NCBI GenBank assembly: GCA_028641055.1
Contig: CM054061.1
Location: 32,650,333 to 32,714,332 of the forward strand
DNA length: 64,000 nucleotides
Reading direction: 5' to 3'
Origin: Alopecurus myosuroides
Lineage: Eukaryota; Streptophyta; Magnoliopsida; Poales; Poaceae
Below are positions 1-11,633 of this stretch, in pieces (the stretch's first letter is position 1; the number at the start of each line of letters is the position of its first letter). The notes beneath the pieces are model-generated. The model was not told the origin of the DNA, did not search any database, and worked only from the letters and a program-made list of their open reading frames with translations. Both the position numbers and the translations under genes were made by a program.

Positions 1-660
1 GTCTTGGTATTTATGTTTTTCTATTCCATGAAGGACAAGCTGAATACACTTTTGCTATGTTTTCTCTATGCTCGAAACAAACGTGTAAATTTCAATGCAT
101 TATTATTCTTGATCTTTTGTTTGTGTTATTTTTCATGTTGCAACATAGTTTCTAAGTTACATTGTTGAAATTATATCTATCATGCCTATGTTTAGAGTAC
201 TTTGATCTTAGCTTGCAATTCTTTTACAATAATGTTGATCAAGATTGTGTTGGTAGCATGTCACCTCAGAAAGTATTTTGTTGTTGTCGTTTTACATACT
301 TGAGGACGAGTAGAACTAAGCTTGGGTATGTGATGTCTACACACGCTTCTATTCTTGTAAAAAGTGTTGGTCCTTCAAGTGCAGAGGTTTGTAGTACAAC
401 ATCAAATTTCCCTTAAGTGGATCACCCAAGGTTTATCGAACTCAGGGAGGTAGAGGTCAAAGATATCCCTCTCAAGCAACCTTGCAACTACGATACAAGA
501 AGTCTCTTATATCCCCAACACACCTAATACTATTGTTAGTTGTATAGTTGCACTAGTTCGCGAAGAGATAGTAAAATACAAGTAATATGGATGATTATAA
601 GTGATAATTCCAATCTGAAATAAAAATGGCAGCAAGCAAACATGTAGCAGAACAGATTGT
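1..660 (+). mobile_element. 3' end of an old LTR retrotransposon with start of its 3' LTR
   Basis: The left part is AT-rich with no recognisable domain. Near 300-330 lies a purine-rich stretch (GAGGACGAG ... AAGCTTGGGTATG) followed directly by TGATGTCTACACACGC, which reads like a polypurine tract and the start of an LTR at about 331. The LTR is cut off near 660, where CACTA transposase sequence begins. I recognise the general look of a Triticeae Athila-type LTR but cannot name the family. The small ORF spanning 162-416 crosses the presumed LTR boundary and is not considered a gene. Confidence 0.5.
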
Positions 661-681
661 AAACGGTGTTACAATTCATAC

Positions 682-1740
682 TTTCTTCCAGACCTTAAGT
701 CGATTGGTGTTCCCGAATCGCGGCATGAGGGAAGAATGAGTGGAAAAGGCACGCTAGGAAGGAAAGCAAAGATATTTATGGACGTACATTCTTTCACTGA
801 AGCACACTACACAGTTCTACAAATGTCCACCTTGGTGGCTCCTTATATCGAGGAACACAAGAATATTCTACGGTCCAAAAACCCGGGGCTGTCTGAATCC
901 TTGATTAATGATGAACACATGGATAGTTTCAGCGCCTGATTGCAGAAAAAACACATGAATAACAACATAGTTGGAGATCAGCTCTACTTGTTGGCTAGGT
1001 CACCATATTCGACTGTACTGACTTTCCAAGGGTACGAGACAAATGAGAATACATTTCACGACCGCACAAGATAAAAAGAGCACCAACCAGAATAGTGGTG
1101 CCCGTTTCGATGCAACCGGATACAATGGGAAAAAGGACACATATTATGGTTAGATAGAGGAGATATGGGAACTTCACTATGGACCTAATTTTAAGGTCCC
1201 TCTGTTTCGGTGCAAATGGGTCAAGATGACAGGAGTAAAGGTAGACCAGAAGTACGGAATGACAACAGTGGATCTCAATAATCGTGGGCTCTGTTAAGGA
1301 TATCGGCCGATATTCTGATAAATCGGCCGATTTATCGCTTACCGGTGTCTGGCCGATAAGATAAATTGACCGATACTTCGGCCGATATTCCGATATTTCG
1401 GCCGATATCCCGATAAATCGGCCGATTTAGCACTTATCGGGGGTCGACCGGTAAGTTCCCGATAAGCGATATCTTGAACATTGATCGTGGGTATAGAAAT
1501 GAACCATTCGTCCTAGCCAAAGATGTGGCTCAAGTTTTCTATGTGAAGGACATGTCTACCCAACCGAGGAAAAGAAAAAAAAAATCTAGTACATCATGTG
1601 GTGAGCCGAAGCGGCACATAGTTCTTTCAGGAAAAAGAAACATTGTGGGAGTGGAGGACAGGACAGACATGTCAGAAGATTATAATAACTTTGAAGAAAT
1701 TCCGCCCTTGAGAGTGAAAACTGACCAAGCATCGCGTTAA
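682..1740 (+). pseudogene. CACTA TNP2-like transposase, C-terminal region (DUF4218/DUF4216 type), broken
   Basis: Reading from a splice-acceptor-like TTTCTTCCAG, the frame gives segments such as SGKGTLGRK, EAHYTVLQ and, after an interruption, NEPFVLAKDV-QVFYVKDMS and PKRHIVLSGKR. These are typical of the C-terminal part of plant En/Spm (CACTA) TNP2 transposases. An in-frame TGA sits at 937-939, more stops and shifts follow near 1075 and 1155, and a MITE splits the reading frame at 1289-1483. Removing the MITE with one copy of its target duplication keeps the frame across NNRG-YRNEP. The frame ends at a TAA at 1738-1740. The N-terminal transposase is missing, so this is a dead relic. The family call is from recognition, not a search. 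Confidence 0.75.
1289..1483. mobile_element. Mutator-like MITE inserted in the TNP2 relic
   Basis: A roughly 194-bp element built of repeated ATCGGCCGAT palindromes. Its ends are imperfect inverted repeats (TGTTAAGGATATCGG on the left, TGTTCAAGATATCGC read from the right). It is flanked by ATCGTGGG on both sides (1281-1288 and 1484-1491), an 8-bp direct repeat that extends to 9 bp with one mismatch. That size fits Mutator-type insertion. The transposase reading frame runs across the duplicated target, confirming an insertion rather than local duplication. Confidence 0.75.
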
Positions 1741-1940
1741 ATAAGGAAGATGCTCCATGGCTACGGCAGAAAAGTAAACAATGGCGGCACTAGTTGGTGA
1801 TAATGTATTAAACCTTCATGGCTCATGTAATATTGCTAGACTATTTTGTAATAATGTATACAACATTGCAGATTATCCATATCTTGTGTGAAAACATTAC
1901 ATATATCTTCCTCTTCTTCTTCCTGCTCTAGATGGCGTTT

Positions 1941-2400
1941 TAAAAATTGTTACTTGTTTAAATAGTTAGAATAATTATTTTTTAAAATAGAAAATGTATT
2001 TTAAATGATTATGCAATTTTAAACACTTTTCATATTGAAAGTTTCTCCAAATTCAAAACCATTCATAAACTAGGTTTTTTAAAATGTTTGAAAATTCAAA
2101 AATTGTTACTACTTTAAATAGTTAGAATAATTATTTTTTTAAACAGAAAATGTATTTGAAATGTTTATGCAATTTTTAACAATTTTCATATTGAAAGTTT
2201 CACCAAATTCAAAACCATTCATAAACTAGGTTTTTTAAAATGTTTGAAAATTAGAAAATTGTTACTAGTTTAAATAGTTAGAATAATTATTTTCTAAAAC
2301 AGAAATTGTATTCGAAATGTTTATGCAATTTTGAACATATTTCATATTGAAAGTTTCTCCTATTTCAAAATCATTTGTAATGTATTTTAAAAAATATTTG
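1941..2400. repeat. AT-rich tandem repeat, unit about 156 bp, three copies
   Basis: The landmark ATTGTTACT...TTTAAATAGTTAG recurs at 1946, 2102 and 2258, giving two identical 156-bp periods; the third copy decays near 2400. Each unit also holds TTCATATTGAAAGTTTC and AAAACCATTCATAAACTAGG. No coding potential. Such arrays are common within Triticeae CACTA elements, which fits the transposase relic just upstream. Confidence 0.85.
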
Positions 2401-2451
2401 AAACGAGGCAGGGAAAAAATGCCGGCAGCACAGAAGAAACGAAAATTTGGG

Positions 2452-2608
2452 CCTTTTGCCCCGGTTCGTGTTACCAACCGGGGCAAAAGGTGGGGAGACG
2501 GGCGGGCAAGCGAGGGCCCACCTCCCCCCCTTTTGCCCCGGTTGGTAACACGAACCGGGGCAAAAGAAAACCTTTTGCCCCGGTTCGTCTTACCAACCGG
2601 GGCAAAAG
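2452..2608. repeat. CACTA-type hairpin repeats (CCTTTTGCCCCGGTT family)
   Basis: Three short palindromes, at 2452-2490, about 2529-2566 and 2571-2608. Each has the form CCTTTTGCCCCGGTT - short loop - AACCGGGGCAAAAG. The same motif recurs next to the CACTA terminus at 11634-11648, which ties this block to that element. Such motifs are the usual binding sites of a CACTA accessory protein. Confidence 0.8.
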
Positions 2609-2617
2609 ACCCCCGCC

Positions 2618-2624
2618 TATATAA
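2618..2624 (+). promoter_or_regulatory. TATA box downstream of the CACTA hairpins
   Basis: TATATAA lies 10 bp after the last hairpin and is followed by GC-rich leader-like sequence that resumes at 8849 beyond the LTR insertion. It could be the promoter of the second CACTA gene region. The inference rests on position only. Confidence 0.4.
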
Positions 2625-2800
2625 CCCCGGGCGGAGCAACCGCCCAGGGCGAAGGCGCAAAATTCCTAAGTCCGCGACGACGAAAACCAGAATGACGCTG
2701 TTAGGCTGCCCGATTTTCTCCGTCGGGGATCCTCGCCGCCGCTCCTCTACGCAAGCGCCTGTGCTCCTTCGCGCATGCGCCGCCCGTCCTCCTCCGCCGG

Positions 2801-5800
2801 TGTAACATCCCAGTGTTTGGGAGGTTATAAGGATCTAAATTTAATATGTGCATTTGCATAGCATGCATCTAAAAATACTGGAAATTTTGGCGCGAAAGTT
2901 TAAACGAATCAAAGTGACCAATGTTTCACTTGACATGATGAAATAGGTCTACATCATCTAGTCATGAGTACATTTGGAGTGATCTTTATAATAGGTATCT
3001 TAAGAAACTAAATCACCTGATAACACAAACCATGATTGGTTGTGACCAACACAAACCCTCAACAACCTTAACCACAAGTCTATATGTGACTTGGGATAAT
3101 CCACTAGGTATCTAGAACTCAAAGAGGGGTGAGTATCCAAATCCCATATCTGATGATCATACTTCCACAATTCAGTAATACCTAATTGAACCATCTCATT
3201 AACAGAGATGTTATCTTCTATAAAACAACAACTCTTAAGTTATCAACCATTCAAACCACATACGTCCAAATTATTAAGTAACCACTAAGTGAACCTGCAC
3301 AAGTAAATAGCAAAGGTTCAACAGAAAACAAGTGATACAAACAAGTGTTAACCCAAGTCCCACAAGTGGGAAGTAACTAAATTATCATTAACAATATATT
3401 TATCGAATATGTACATATCTCCTCAATCATAATAGAAGTATCAACAAGAAGAAATGAATCTTCTTCAACTAATAATAAACCTTGATCATTACATATGATA
3501 TTCCCAAATCTCTATATCTGCATTAAGAATAACAAATTTAATAAAGTGATGAATATAAAGTAGATCATGACACATGGGAGAATAAATAACAACTTTGACA
3601 TAAGTTCTTCAACCTCAATAACTATCACATTCTCATTGTTTCAATCATCTTATACAAGTGAGCATATGAAATCTCAACACCTCAATAAACCATTTGATAA
3701 GCTTACTATTAAGTCATCATTCCAAACTTCTATTCAAATCAATCTTCAACAAATAAAGTATCTTTGGATACAAGTATTGAGTAACAACAAATTATAACCT
3801 CTAATAGAGTGGTAGTAAATTGAAACTTAAGTAAACCAATCATGTATGATATAAGAACATATCTTATGGGAAATAAAATAAGAAGTTTATGGAAGGATAA
3901 TAAAAGCTTGAGCTAACTCTTAATCTAGATCTTGATATGTTGTCTAGACCATTCTATCTTGTTCCCAATCTTCTCTAAATCATTCTGCAAGAGAAGCAAC
4001 TCACAAGAAAGGAGGAACTACCACAGGAAGATCTTCAAGAAGATTATTTAGAGTGTTCTAGAAGTGCTACTCTAACCTATTATAAGAGTACTTGGAAAAC
4101 TCTTATATATTGATCTGATCTTATTAACACTCTTGAAACAATGTGATACTCCAATGTTAGTGCTATATAGAAGTAGTTTGGTAACAAGCCTGTACACCTT
4201 GTTAACAGATCACTTTTGTATACTCAAACAAGTGAGTGTCATATACAAACAAACAGAAGGTTGAATAACCTAGTACATCTCAGTCTCTTGTATATGAAAA
4301 GTAATTTGGGGGCAAGCCTTGCAAACTTGTCAACAAACTCTTCTTATATGCATAAGGCTAACTGATGTCATAAATTACACCTACATTTCTTCTATCATTA
4401 ACAATTAGAAAGAATAACACCAAGGAAACAAGAAACCACAATATAATCATCTAAGTAAAATCTTTGCTTGGAATAACTGTTTGTTCTCACCACAAGGGTG
4501 AGATAGTGGAAGATTGAATCCAAGAGATGATATTACTTGCAATTGATACAAGGTGAAAACAGAAGACTAGTGGCAACTAGAGAGAAGAACATCAAGCAAC
4601 AGAAGAGCACAGGAATCAACACTGCCTCAGTAAGGGAGCATAAGTATTTATCCAGTGAATCATTAGGATATTAGAGAACCATTAACCTCTGACAAACTCA
4701 TCAGTGATGAGGAGCTCATAATAATATCTATAATGGAAACAATTATCAAGTATGAAATAATAACCAACCATTTCATCCACATGTCTTGATATGTGGAGTT
4801 TAATGGTAACAAGCTTAATATCTTGTTTTTCATATCCTTCTCATCCAGAAAACAAATGGTTAATAACAAGAATTAAACCATACACCCGCATGTAAATGAT
4901 TACATGTTCTAAATAAAATATTGGATGAAATCCCTATTGAAACCTATGTGGAAAACAAGAAAATAAGATCCCAAAACCATACACGTTTTCCACTTGATCA
5001 AGTGTTAAAAAAAATAGCAAACATAGAATATACATACCTCAGTGAATTATCAACCAAACTTTCTAAGAGTTTCAAATATGAACATAACAAAGTTACACAA
5101 AGGAAAGCAAGTCCATTTGATATCCAACAACATTTGGTATGTCATGAAATAACATTTCCTATTTGTTGATTTTGCTACTATGCATAAAAAATAAATCAAA
5201 CACTATGAAGTAGTTTTACCAATTGTTTCCTAATGACTTATACCTAAAAAGTATCAATGGAAAACATACCATGATACCCATAACATGTTAGTGGTGCTGT
5301 TTTCATGACATAGTGTACACCAAGTATATTTTATTTCATACGACATTTAAATAGAGAGAAAATAACTAATATCACTTAAAATTGAGCACCTAAGAGAAAA
5401 TACAAGTATTCTCCAAATTCACCAAAACAAAATATGGTGAGTTGTGAAATTCGATAAGGAATCCAAATATATTTTTTATTAATTTTTAGGATTACAAATA
5501 AGCCCTGAAAACAATGTTTCTTCTCGGTTTTCATCAACAGAAGGACCAATTTACAAAATCTGGAAAACTCAGGGGGTTATCGTAAACTGCCATTTCTTTT
5601 TCCTTCTTCTTCTTCCTCTGCCAGAAGGCAGAGGAGAACGCTGCCGTGGCGTGGCCACTGCCACGTTCTCGCGGCCGCCCTTCCGCGCAGATAAGGAGGA
5701 GGAGAAGCCTCCAACTTGCCCTCTGTCTCTCCTCTCTCTCCCATCTCGCTCACTATCCCTCTGTCTCTCAAACTGGAGAAGAAATCGAAACCCTAACCTC

Positions 5801-8800
5801 ACTGCCGCCGGCCATTGCCGTCGTCTCCGTCCACGGCAACCCTCCCCGAGACCACCTTTGGATGCGCCATGGCCTACTACTCGTCCTCAACCACGCACGT
5901 GAGCTAGGAAGATCGAGATCGACGGAATCGGGACGATTTCTACCCCACGGCCATCGCCGGAAAATGCTCATCGCCGGCGACCACGACCTCCAAGCACTTC
6001 CTAGACCTGACCACGACATTCCTGGTGAGCTCAGGCATCTTGCGGCGCTTTTAATCTTGAATATGGTCGACGAATTCGCACCGCCACCATGCGCTGCCGT
6101 GCGCCGCCGCGCCACTGCTCGTCGCCGGTACTCCGGTGACCATTGGGTCATTCCGCCTCCACCAAATGGCTCTATGTGACTTCCTCTAACTCACCGACTC
6201 ATGGAATTGGCCCAATTTAGACTAAATCGCGGGATTGGGATCTCACAGTGAGGATCTGTGTGCTGCTGACGCCGCCCTGACGTCATGGTGACGTCAGGCA
6301 GGATTTCTTTTTTGTTTTGATTTATTTTAAACCAAATATGACAGGTGGACCCCACCTGTCAATTTAAAATAAGGCAGTAATTAATTAAAACTATTAATTC
6401 AATAACTTTAATTCTGTAAATAAGAAAAATATAAATAATATATCATATTAATCATAAAAATAAAATCTATTTGATTATGACATTTTCAAATGAATTTGAT
6501 AAAGTTTAAAATTAAACATTTTCCTTAATTAATTAAATCATTTAAAATAAAGAAAAATAATAAATAATTCATAAAATCAGAAAAATACAAGTTATATACC
6601 AAAGTGCTTAAAATGACAAATGCAACTCATCTATGATGTTTGCAAAGCCATTTGACCAAGATTTCATGAGTGCAATATTTGCTTAGTCATTTAATTCATT
6701 TAAAATTAATAAATTAATCATTTATTCAAATATTTTCAAAAGGCATTGAATGATATATCAAATCAAAGAGAAAAGCATTACCAATTCAAATATGTCAAAC
6801 ATAAAACGTTTTGATTAAATTATAAACTTGTTTCCAAATATCTACCGGAACTCTATTATATTTCATTATGACAAAAAGTAGCTGCCACAAATTATTTTCT
6901 TTATTAATAAAACCCTCAAATGTTCCCAAACATAATAAACCTATTATCACCAAGCATTAGCAAGTTAGGTGATGATAGATTGATTATAATCGTTCATCGT
7001 TTTCAATAAAACTCCTTGGCACTAGCTCTACACTTTTTAAATATAAAATGAAATGTGACTATTATCTTTTCACTAGTTGTTTTCCATGTGCTATTATCTT
7101 GTTACCTCACCAAGTAATCAACACTTCTACTTAAACAGGATAACAAGTGTTTGTTCAATAAAAGTGAAACACACTTAAGCCTAAAAGAAATAACAACATC
7201 ACCACAAGTAATGAAACAACTCTAAGTCACCTAACAATTGTGTGAATACGATATCGTTTCAAACGTGGCTTACACTTGTAAGCTGGGGTGTTTTCCAGGG
7301 GATTTCACGATGCATCTCATTACTATGCATGTATCATCTTGCCAGTGTTTCTATAGTCCTTACCGGGACTACTTTGCTATCTTTCAGATGTTTGGATTTC
7401 TCTACGTGACCCTCGAACCCCGAAGACCTGGATTATTATTGTCATTATTTCAATCTCAGGCAAGTTCATCACTTGTTCATATCCTTTGCAGTACTTCATA
7501 ACAAACTACTTGCAAAAAACCTATCGTATTATCACCTATTCTCAAAAGAATGCATGATCCTATTTTTATAATAATATGACTAATTGAATGACTACCCGAG
7601 TGGTAGTGTTCTGTTTGGTGGGCGGATGGAACCATGGTAAGATGAATAGGTCAAAGGAAGGTTCCATCTGCATGGGAACGTATTACCTAGGAATTAACAA
7701 CAACTGCCGTCAGGATTCTTGCGCCGTAAATTCGCGTTGACCATGGATCTTTTGTGGGGGGAGTAAGTCAGCCGTGATACTTTTCTCGTTCGCATGTCAA
7801 CGGACTGGCCAGAGACGTACGCTGTAGGTCTTGCGAGACTACATGCACATGGGTGGGAGCCCTTACGTCCCACGGGCTCTGGGGTCTATGAGTGTCTGCC
7901 AGGGGCGCGTAGATCTCCATCGTGAGGGGTGGAATCAGGCGTTCAACCTGCTGGCAGAAATGGGTGGGCATGCGTTGTGCGGAGAAGCACGGTTTGGCTT
8001 GGACCAACTACCGGGCCCCACACCTGAGTGGGAGTGGACAGGATCTCGAGCCTGGTTGTGCAACATGGTCTTGGTCGTCCATGGGTAAAGTAACGCACCT
8101 CTGCAGAGTGTAAAAGGATGTGGCATGTTACCCCTTGTTCCGGGAAGGAGCTGCGAACGCCGCAGGAAAGGCAACTCCATGAAAGTTCTAAACCTGTGAA
8201 GATCTGGCGGGCATAGTTTTCAGAATTAAAAGCAACCTCTTGAAGAAAGTTTTACAAAACCTTGCATTAGCTTATGACTCTTTCGAGTCTAAAGCTGTAG
8301 TTAGTGCATCAACCACCCACTATATATCATGAACTTGCTGAGTAACACTCGTTACTCATTCTATCCCGTTTGACCCCCTGCTTAGAGTTGAAGCCCTATT
8401 GAAGTCGTCATCGAGAAGCCATCGCTGCCTAAAGAAGCTGCGTGGAATGATTTACTACTTAGTCGATAAAGTATCATCATCAACAACACTGGTGGAGGAC
8501 AAGATATCAAGGTGTAGGTAGAGTCCATTCTTGGTTTTAGCATTTACAAGCCATAGATTAGGGCTGACATCAGCCGTAGTGGCTTAGTTCTGAGCTAGAG
8601 TTCTTCTCCGGCTCGGAGCTTCGAATTGCTTCTTCTGATTTTTCTTTTGCAGGAGATCTTCTTGATTCGTTAAGGAGATCCTCAAGACTTTGTAATGAGG
8701 TTTGTATCCTATAGTTTTACATGGTCCCGCTGTGTTTCTGTTGTACTACTCTGAGGGATGTAATATTCACGGATAAGTCCTTCTGTGAGTATTATGTCAT

Positions 8801-8843
8801 CGACTTGCGCACTACACATGCAGTGGTGTGCTGGGTCACCACA
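2801..8843 (+). mobile_element. 6.0-kb TG...CA insertion with GCCGG duplication, probable solo long LTR
   Basis: Begins TGTAACATCC and ends CACCACA, with identical GCCGG at 2796-2800 and 8844-8848. No second copy of the start sequence, no primer-binding site and no gag or pol is visible inside, so a solo LTR of a long-LTR family (Sukkula-like in style) is the simplest reading; a non-autonomous element is the alternative. Most of the sequence is AT-rich with no genes. A GC-rich island at about 5640-6180 resembles an exon-like leader, with CCTGGTGAGC (about 6022-6031) as a possible splice donor. ORFs in the island and near 7770-8180 overlap each other on both strands and lack known domains. Confidence 0.75.
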
Positions 8844-8848
8844 GCCGG

Positions 8849-9473
8849 CCTCCTCCCGCGCCGCCCGTCCTCTCCTCCGCGTCGCCCGAGATCGCTGCCG
8901 GCCCTCCTCGCCTCCTCCCGCGCCCAAGCCCTCCTCCTTGCCGTCGTTCCCTCCTCCTCGGTGTGAGATCACCTCCTTGCCGTCGTGCCCTCATCCTCCA
9001 CAATTGTAATTTATTTAGTTAATTAATTTAATTACATGTTAGTATTAGTGTTAGATTAATATTATCATTGTTAGTAATATGTGGTGATGTTAGTATTAGG
9101 TATTGTTAGTACCATTAGCTCACTTAGAGATAGAAAAAATTAGTTTAGGTATTACATCATTTAGAGAGAGAAAAAATAGTTAGAGGTTTAGAAGAAAAAA
9201 TTTAGGTCTTGGACTTAGAATTTTTTTAGGTTTTGGACTTAGCTATTTTTTTAGTACCATTTTTTCTTTTTCTTAGTACAGTTATAGCTATTAGCTATTT
9301 ATTTCTTAGTACCATTAGATGAATTATATAATATAGGAATTTTAGTTTAGAAATTTACTTAGTGAATGTTTATAATTAGTAGAATTTTTACTTAGTGAAT
9401 TTTTACTTAATTAGGAATATTTACTTAGTCCATATATCAATCATGTGTTTTTAGTTTATTTTTCTTAGCGACG
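8849..9473 (+). other. CACTA interior without genes
   Basis: The first 150 bp are GC-rich and continue the leader-like sequence interrupted at 2800. After about 9000 it becomes AT-rich with repeated TTAGTACCATT motifs, as in an intron. No domain is recognisable; the small ORFs at 8721-9022 are proline- and arginine-rich frame shadows. Confidence 0.5.
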
Positions 9474-9857
9474 ATGTCTCTGTTGGACCCGACGGGCGAT
9501 GTCCGGGACTAGGCCCCGCCGGACTGGCACTGGGAGGTCCTTACTACCGGGACACGCGGCTTGGTGAGAAATCCGGGTGACGTGGTCGACCCGGATATTC
9601 TTTGGTGGTGATTGCGTGGGCCACGGTCGGTGCGTAGAGATCCGACCCCTGAGGAGGTGGTACATAAGCATATAAATGAGGAGGACGAGCACGTCCGTCG
9701 CTACATGTACTTGCTCGATAGGGAGTATAGCAGCGGTTGGTCGATTATTCGGATAGTTCGTTACCACGTGAGCTATGACCCTGTGAGGATTCCTTACCTA
9801 TGCATGCGTAACACCCGCGACTCAGCACCCCGCAGCTTAGGACCCGGTCGGAGTTAA
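9474..9857 (+). pseudogene. TE-associated ORF with two in-frame stops
   Basis: From ATG the frame runs in one register to the stop at 9857 but is interrupted twice: TAG after codon 12 and TGA near 9600 (just after DPDILWW). The intact tail contains RRDPTPEEVVHKHINEEDEH and RYMYLLDREYSSGW. I recognise this as a hypothetical ORF that often accompanies grass CACTA-type sequences but can assign no function. One continuous frame with only point stops suggests a recently dead coding exon. Confidence 0.5.
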
Positions 9858-10084
9858 TTAGTTTGAGAGGTGTTTCATGAATATGTATAAGTGATATTAT
9901 TCGATCGTGATGTATTAGGGTTAAATAAAATGAACCCGAGCTATGTATAAGTGATATTATTCGATCGTGTTGTATTAGATAGAGGCATATTTTAGTACCA
10001 TTCGCTATTTTATTAGTACATTAGCTATTTTAGTACATTCGCTATTTTATTAAGTATGAGGCACACAGACCGATGACCATCTTG

Positions 10085-10430
10085 TTCCTGTTAAGAGGAG
10101 GTACAGGCTGTGCTGATGTGGGGAAAGGAATGCGAGCGTTTTTGGACTTCTTTGAAACTAAATAACGTCAAATATGTAATATTATATGGTTGGTGAGATC
10201 CAAACGAAGTTGAACCCTTTGGTGCACATTCGTAATGGTGATATTCCTCAGAAATCACGTCCGGGGTTATGAAGAATATCACGGTTATGGATGTGCACAA
10301 AAGGGTCCAAATCTTTTCGGATCTCACTATATTACATATATGATTTTGTTTAGTTTTAAAGATGTCCAGAAACGCTTCCTTCCCCCGCATCGCCATCACG
10401 TGTACTACCTCGTAACAAGCATAAAATGTG
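10085..10430. repeat. Large imperfect inverted repeat (foldback)
   Basis: The left arm (about 10085-10236) pairs with the right arm (about 10280-10430). Matching tracts include GTGAGATCC with GGATCTCAC, CCCTTTGGTGCACATTCGTAA with its complement near 10290, and GCGAGCGTTTTTGGAC with the complement of GTCCAGAAACGC. The spacer is about 40 bp. ORFs here on both strands are mirror images of one another and are not taken as genes. A transcript would form a hairpin of about 150 bp per arm. Confidence 0.75.
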
Positions 10431-10625
10431 AAGGTCCAACTTCACACAAAAAAATATTTAGAGGTTTGGAGGAAATTGATGAAATTTGCAGCAAATTTTG
10501 ATGAAATGGATGTTATTAGCTATATTTTTATTGGATTATAAGCAATTGTTGCGAACTGATGAAATGGATGCTATTAGTTAGTGCGACTATGACAATTACT
10601 TATGATGTTATACATTTTTGTAGCC

Positions 10626-11372
10626 ATGGCGAGAGCTCCACGACGCAGTGCGCGTGTTGCCGGTGGGCTCGGCGTCGTCTGCGTCGAAGAAAACATAGTC
10701 GTGCGATGTGGTGGACGTCGACGTGGACGTCCACTTGGATCGCGTACAGCGCGTGGACGTGGTGGCATCTTAGCCATCAAGGAGGAGGAAGCGGCGCTTC
10801 CATCTCGTGGACATGGACGCGGAGCATGGGGGCAGCACGCGCAGCACGGGGGGCATCACGCGGTGCACGGCGCGGCGCTAGCTGTTGCTGCAACGGAGGA
10901 GGCTGCGGAGGAGGAGGAGGAGGAGGAGGAGGAGGATGACGGTCTCCGACTATCGGAGTTCTACGTCCACCTGTTCCACCCACTGCGGAACAAGCTTCGT
11001 CTGCCGCAGAAGATATCAAAAATCCTGCTCAAGCGGGGCGGGCCCTTTAGGTTCAGCCTCCAGTTCGAGGGCTGCCACAACGGGCCCTTTCACGTGGTCC
11101 TGCAGCGACGTGACGATGACCTCTACCTGCGCCATGGGTGGGGGCAGTTCACGCGCATGTACAACCTGGATGCGGGCAACATGCTCACATTCAGGTACAT
11201 CAACGACGACACGGAGGACAACGTGCTGGAGGTGAAGATCTTTGACGGCACCATAGTCCGCCCCCGTTGCTGTCAGGATAGCTCGTCTGACAGCAGCTCC
11301 GCCTCCGAGGCTGAGAAGTCTGACTCCGACGAGTCTAACTCGGGCAAGGCTGCCTCCGACGCCGAGGCATAG
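10626..11372 (+). CDS. B3 DNA-binding domain protein carried in the CACTA element
   Basis: About 248 residues from ATGGCGAGAGCT; an in-frame ATG 24 bp upstream exists, but MARAPRRSARVA is the more natural start. The N-terminus is basic with RGRP-like AT-hook character (RRGRPLGSRTARGRGG). A long glutamate run comes from a GAG microsatellite (about 10903-10936). A B3-like domain follows, with LRLPQKISKIL, FHVVLQRRDDDLYLRHGW, FTRMYNLDAGNMLTFRY and VLEVKIFDGT. The tail is serine- and acid-rich. B3 domains bind DNA in plant nuclei. Its place between TE-type ORFs and a CACTA terminus suggests it is transposon cargo or an accessory gene, not a free host gene. The reading frame is intact. Assignment is by motif recognition. 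Confidence 0.7.
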   Translation: MARAPRRSARVAGGLGVVCVEENIVVRCGGRRRGRPLGSRTARGRGGILAIKEEEAALPSRGHGRGAWGQHAQHGGHHAVHGAALAVAATEEAAEEEEEEEEEDDGLRLSEFYVHLFHPLRNKLRLPQKISKILLKRGGPFRFSLQFEGCHNGPFHVVLQRRDDDLYLRHGWGQFTRMYNLDAGNMLTFRYINDDTEDNVLEVKIFDGTIVRPRCCQDSSSDSSSASEAEKSDSDESNSGKAASDAEA

Positions 11373-11633
11373 TATGTTTGTGTCGCTCTATTTATATGTC
11401 GTACTATGTTTGTGTCGAACTATGTTTAATTATGTCATCGTGTCCAACAATATTTGTATTCGTAGCAGACTATATGTTTATGATATTGTTCGTTTTCATC
11501 TGTGTTTTTGTTCGATAATTTTTTCATCTTTCTTACTATAAATATTTAGTGCAGAGAACAGAAAAACAGAAAATAAAATAAATTTTCTAATCTACTGCAG
11601 AGAACAGGAAAACAAACTAAAAAAACAGAGAAC
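11373..11633 (+). other. 3' flank of the B3 gene
   Basis: AT-rich sequence with TATGTTTGTGTCG repeated at about 11373 and 11405, and AGAGAACAGAAAAACA repeated at about 11553 and 11598. It is probably untranslated trailer of the B3 gene. No other gene is visible. Confidence 0.5.

Noticed and set aside
3567..5169. Small AT-rich ORFs (60-82 codons)
   Set aside because: Low-complexity, no homology recognised, inside the long LTR segment.
5646..6179. 177-codon ORF in a GC-rich island
   Set aside because: Overlapping frames on both strands are similarly open, no domain; base composition explains it.
10235..10501. ORF inside the foldback
   Set aside because: The same residues appear on the opposite strand because of the inverted repeat; no independent support.
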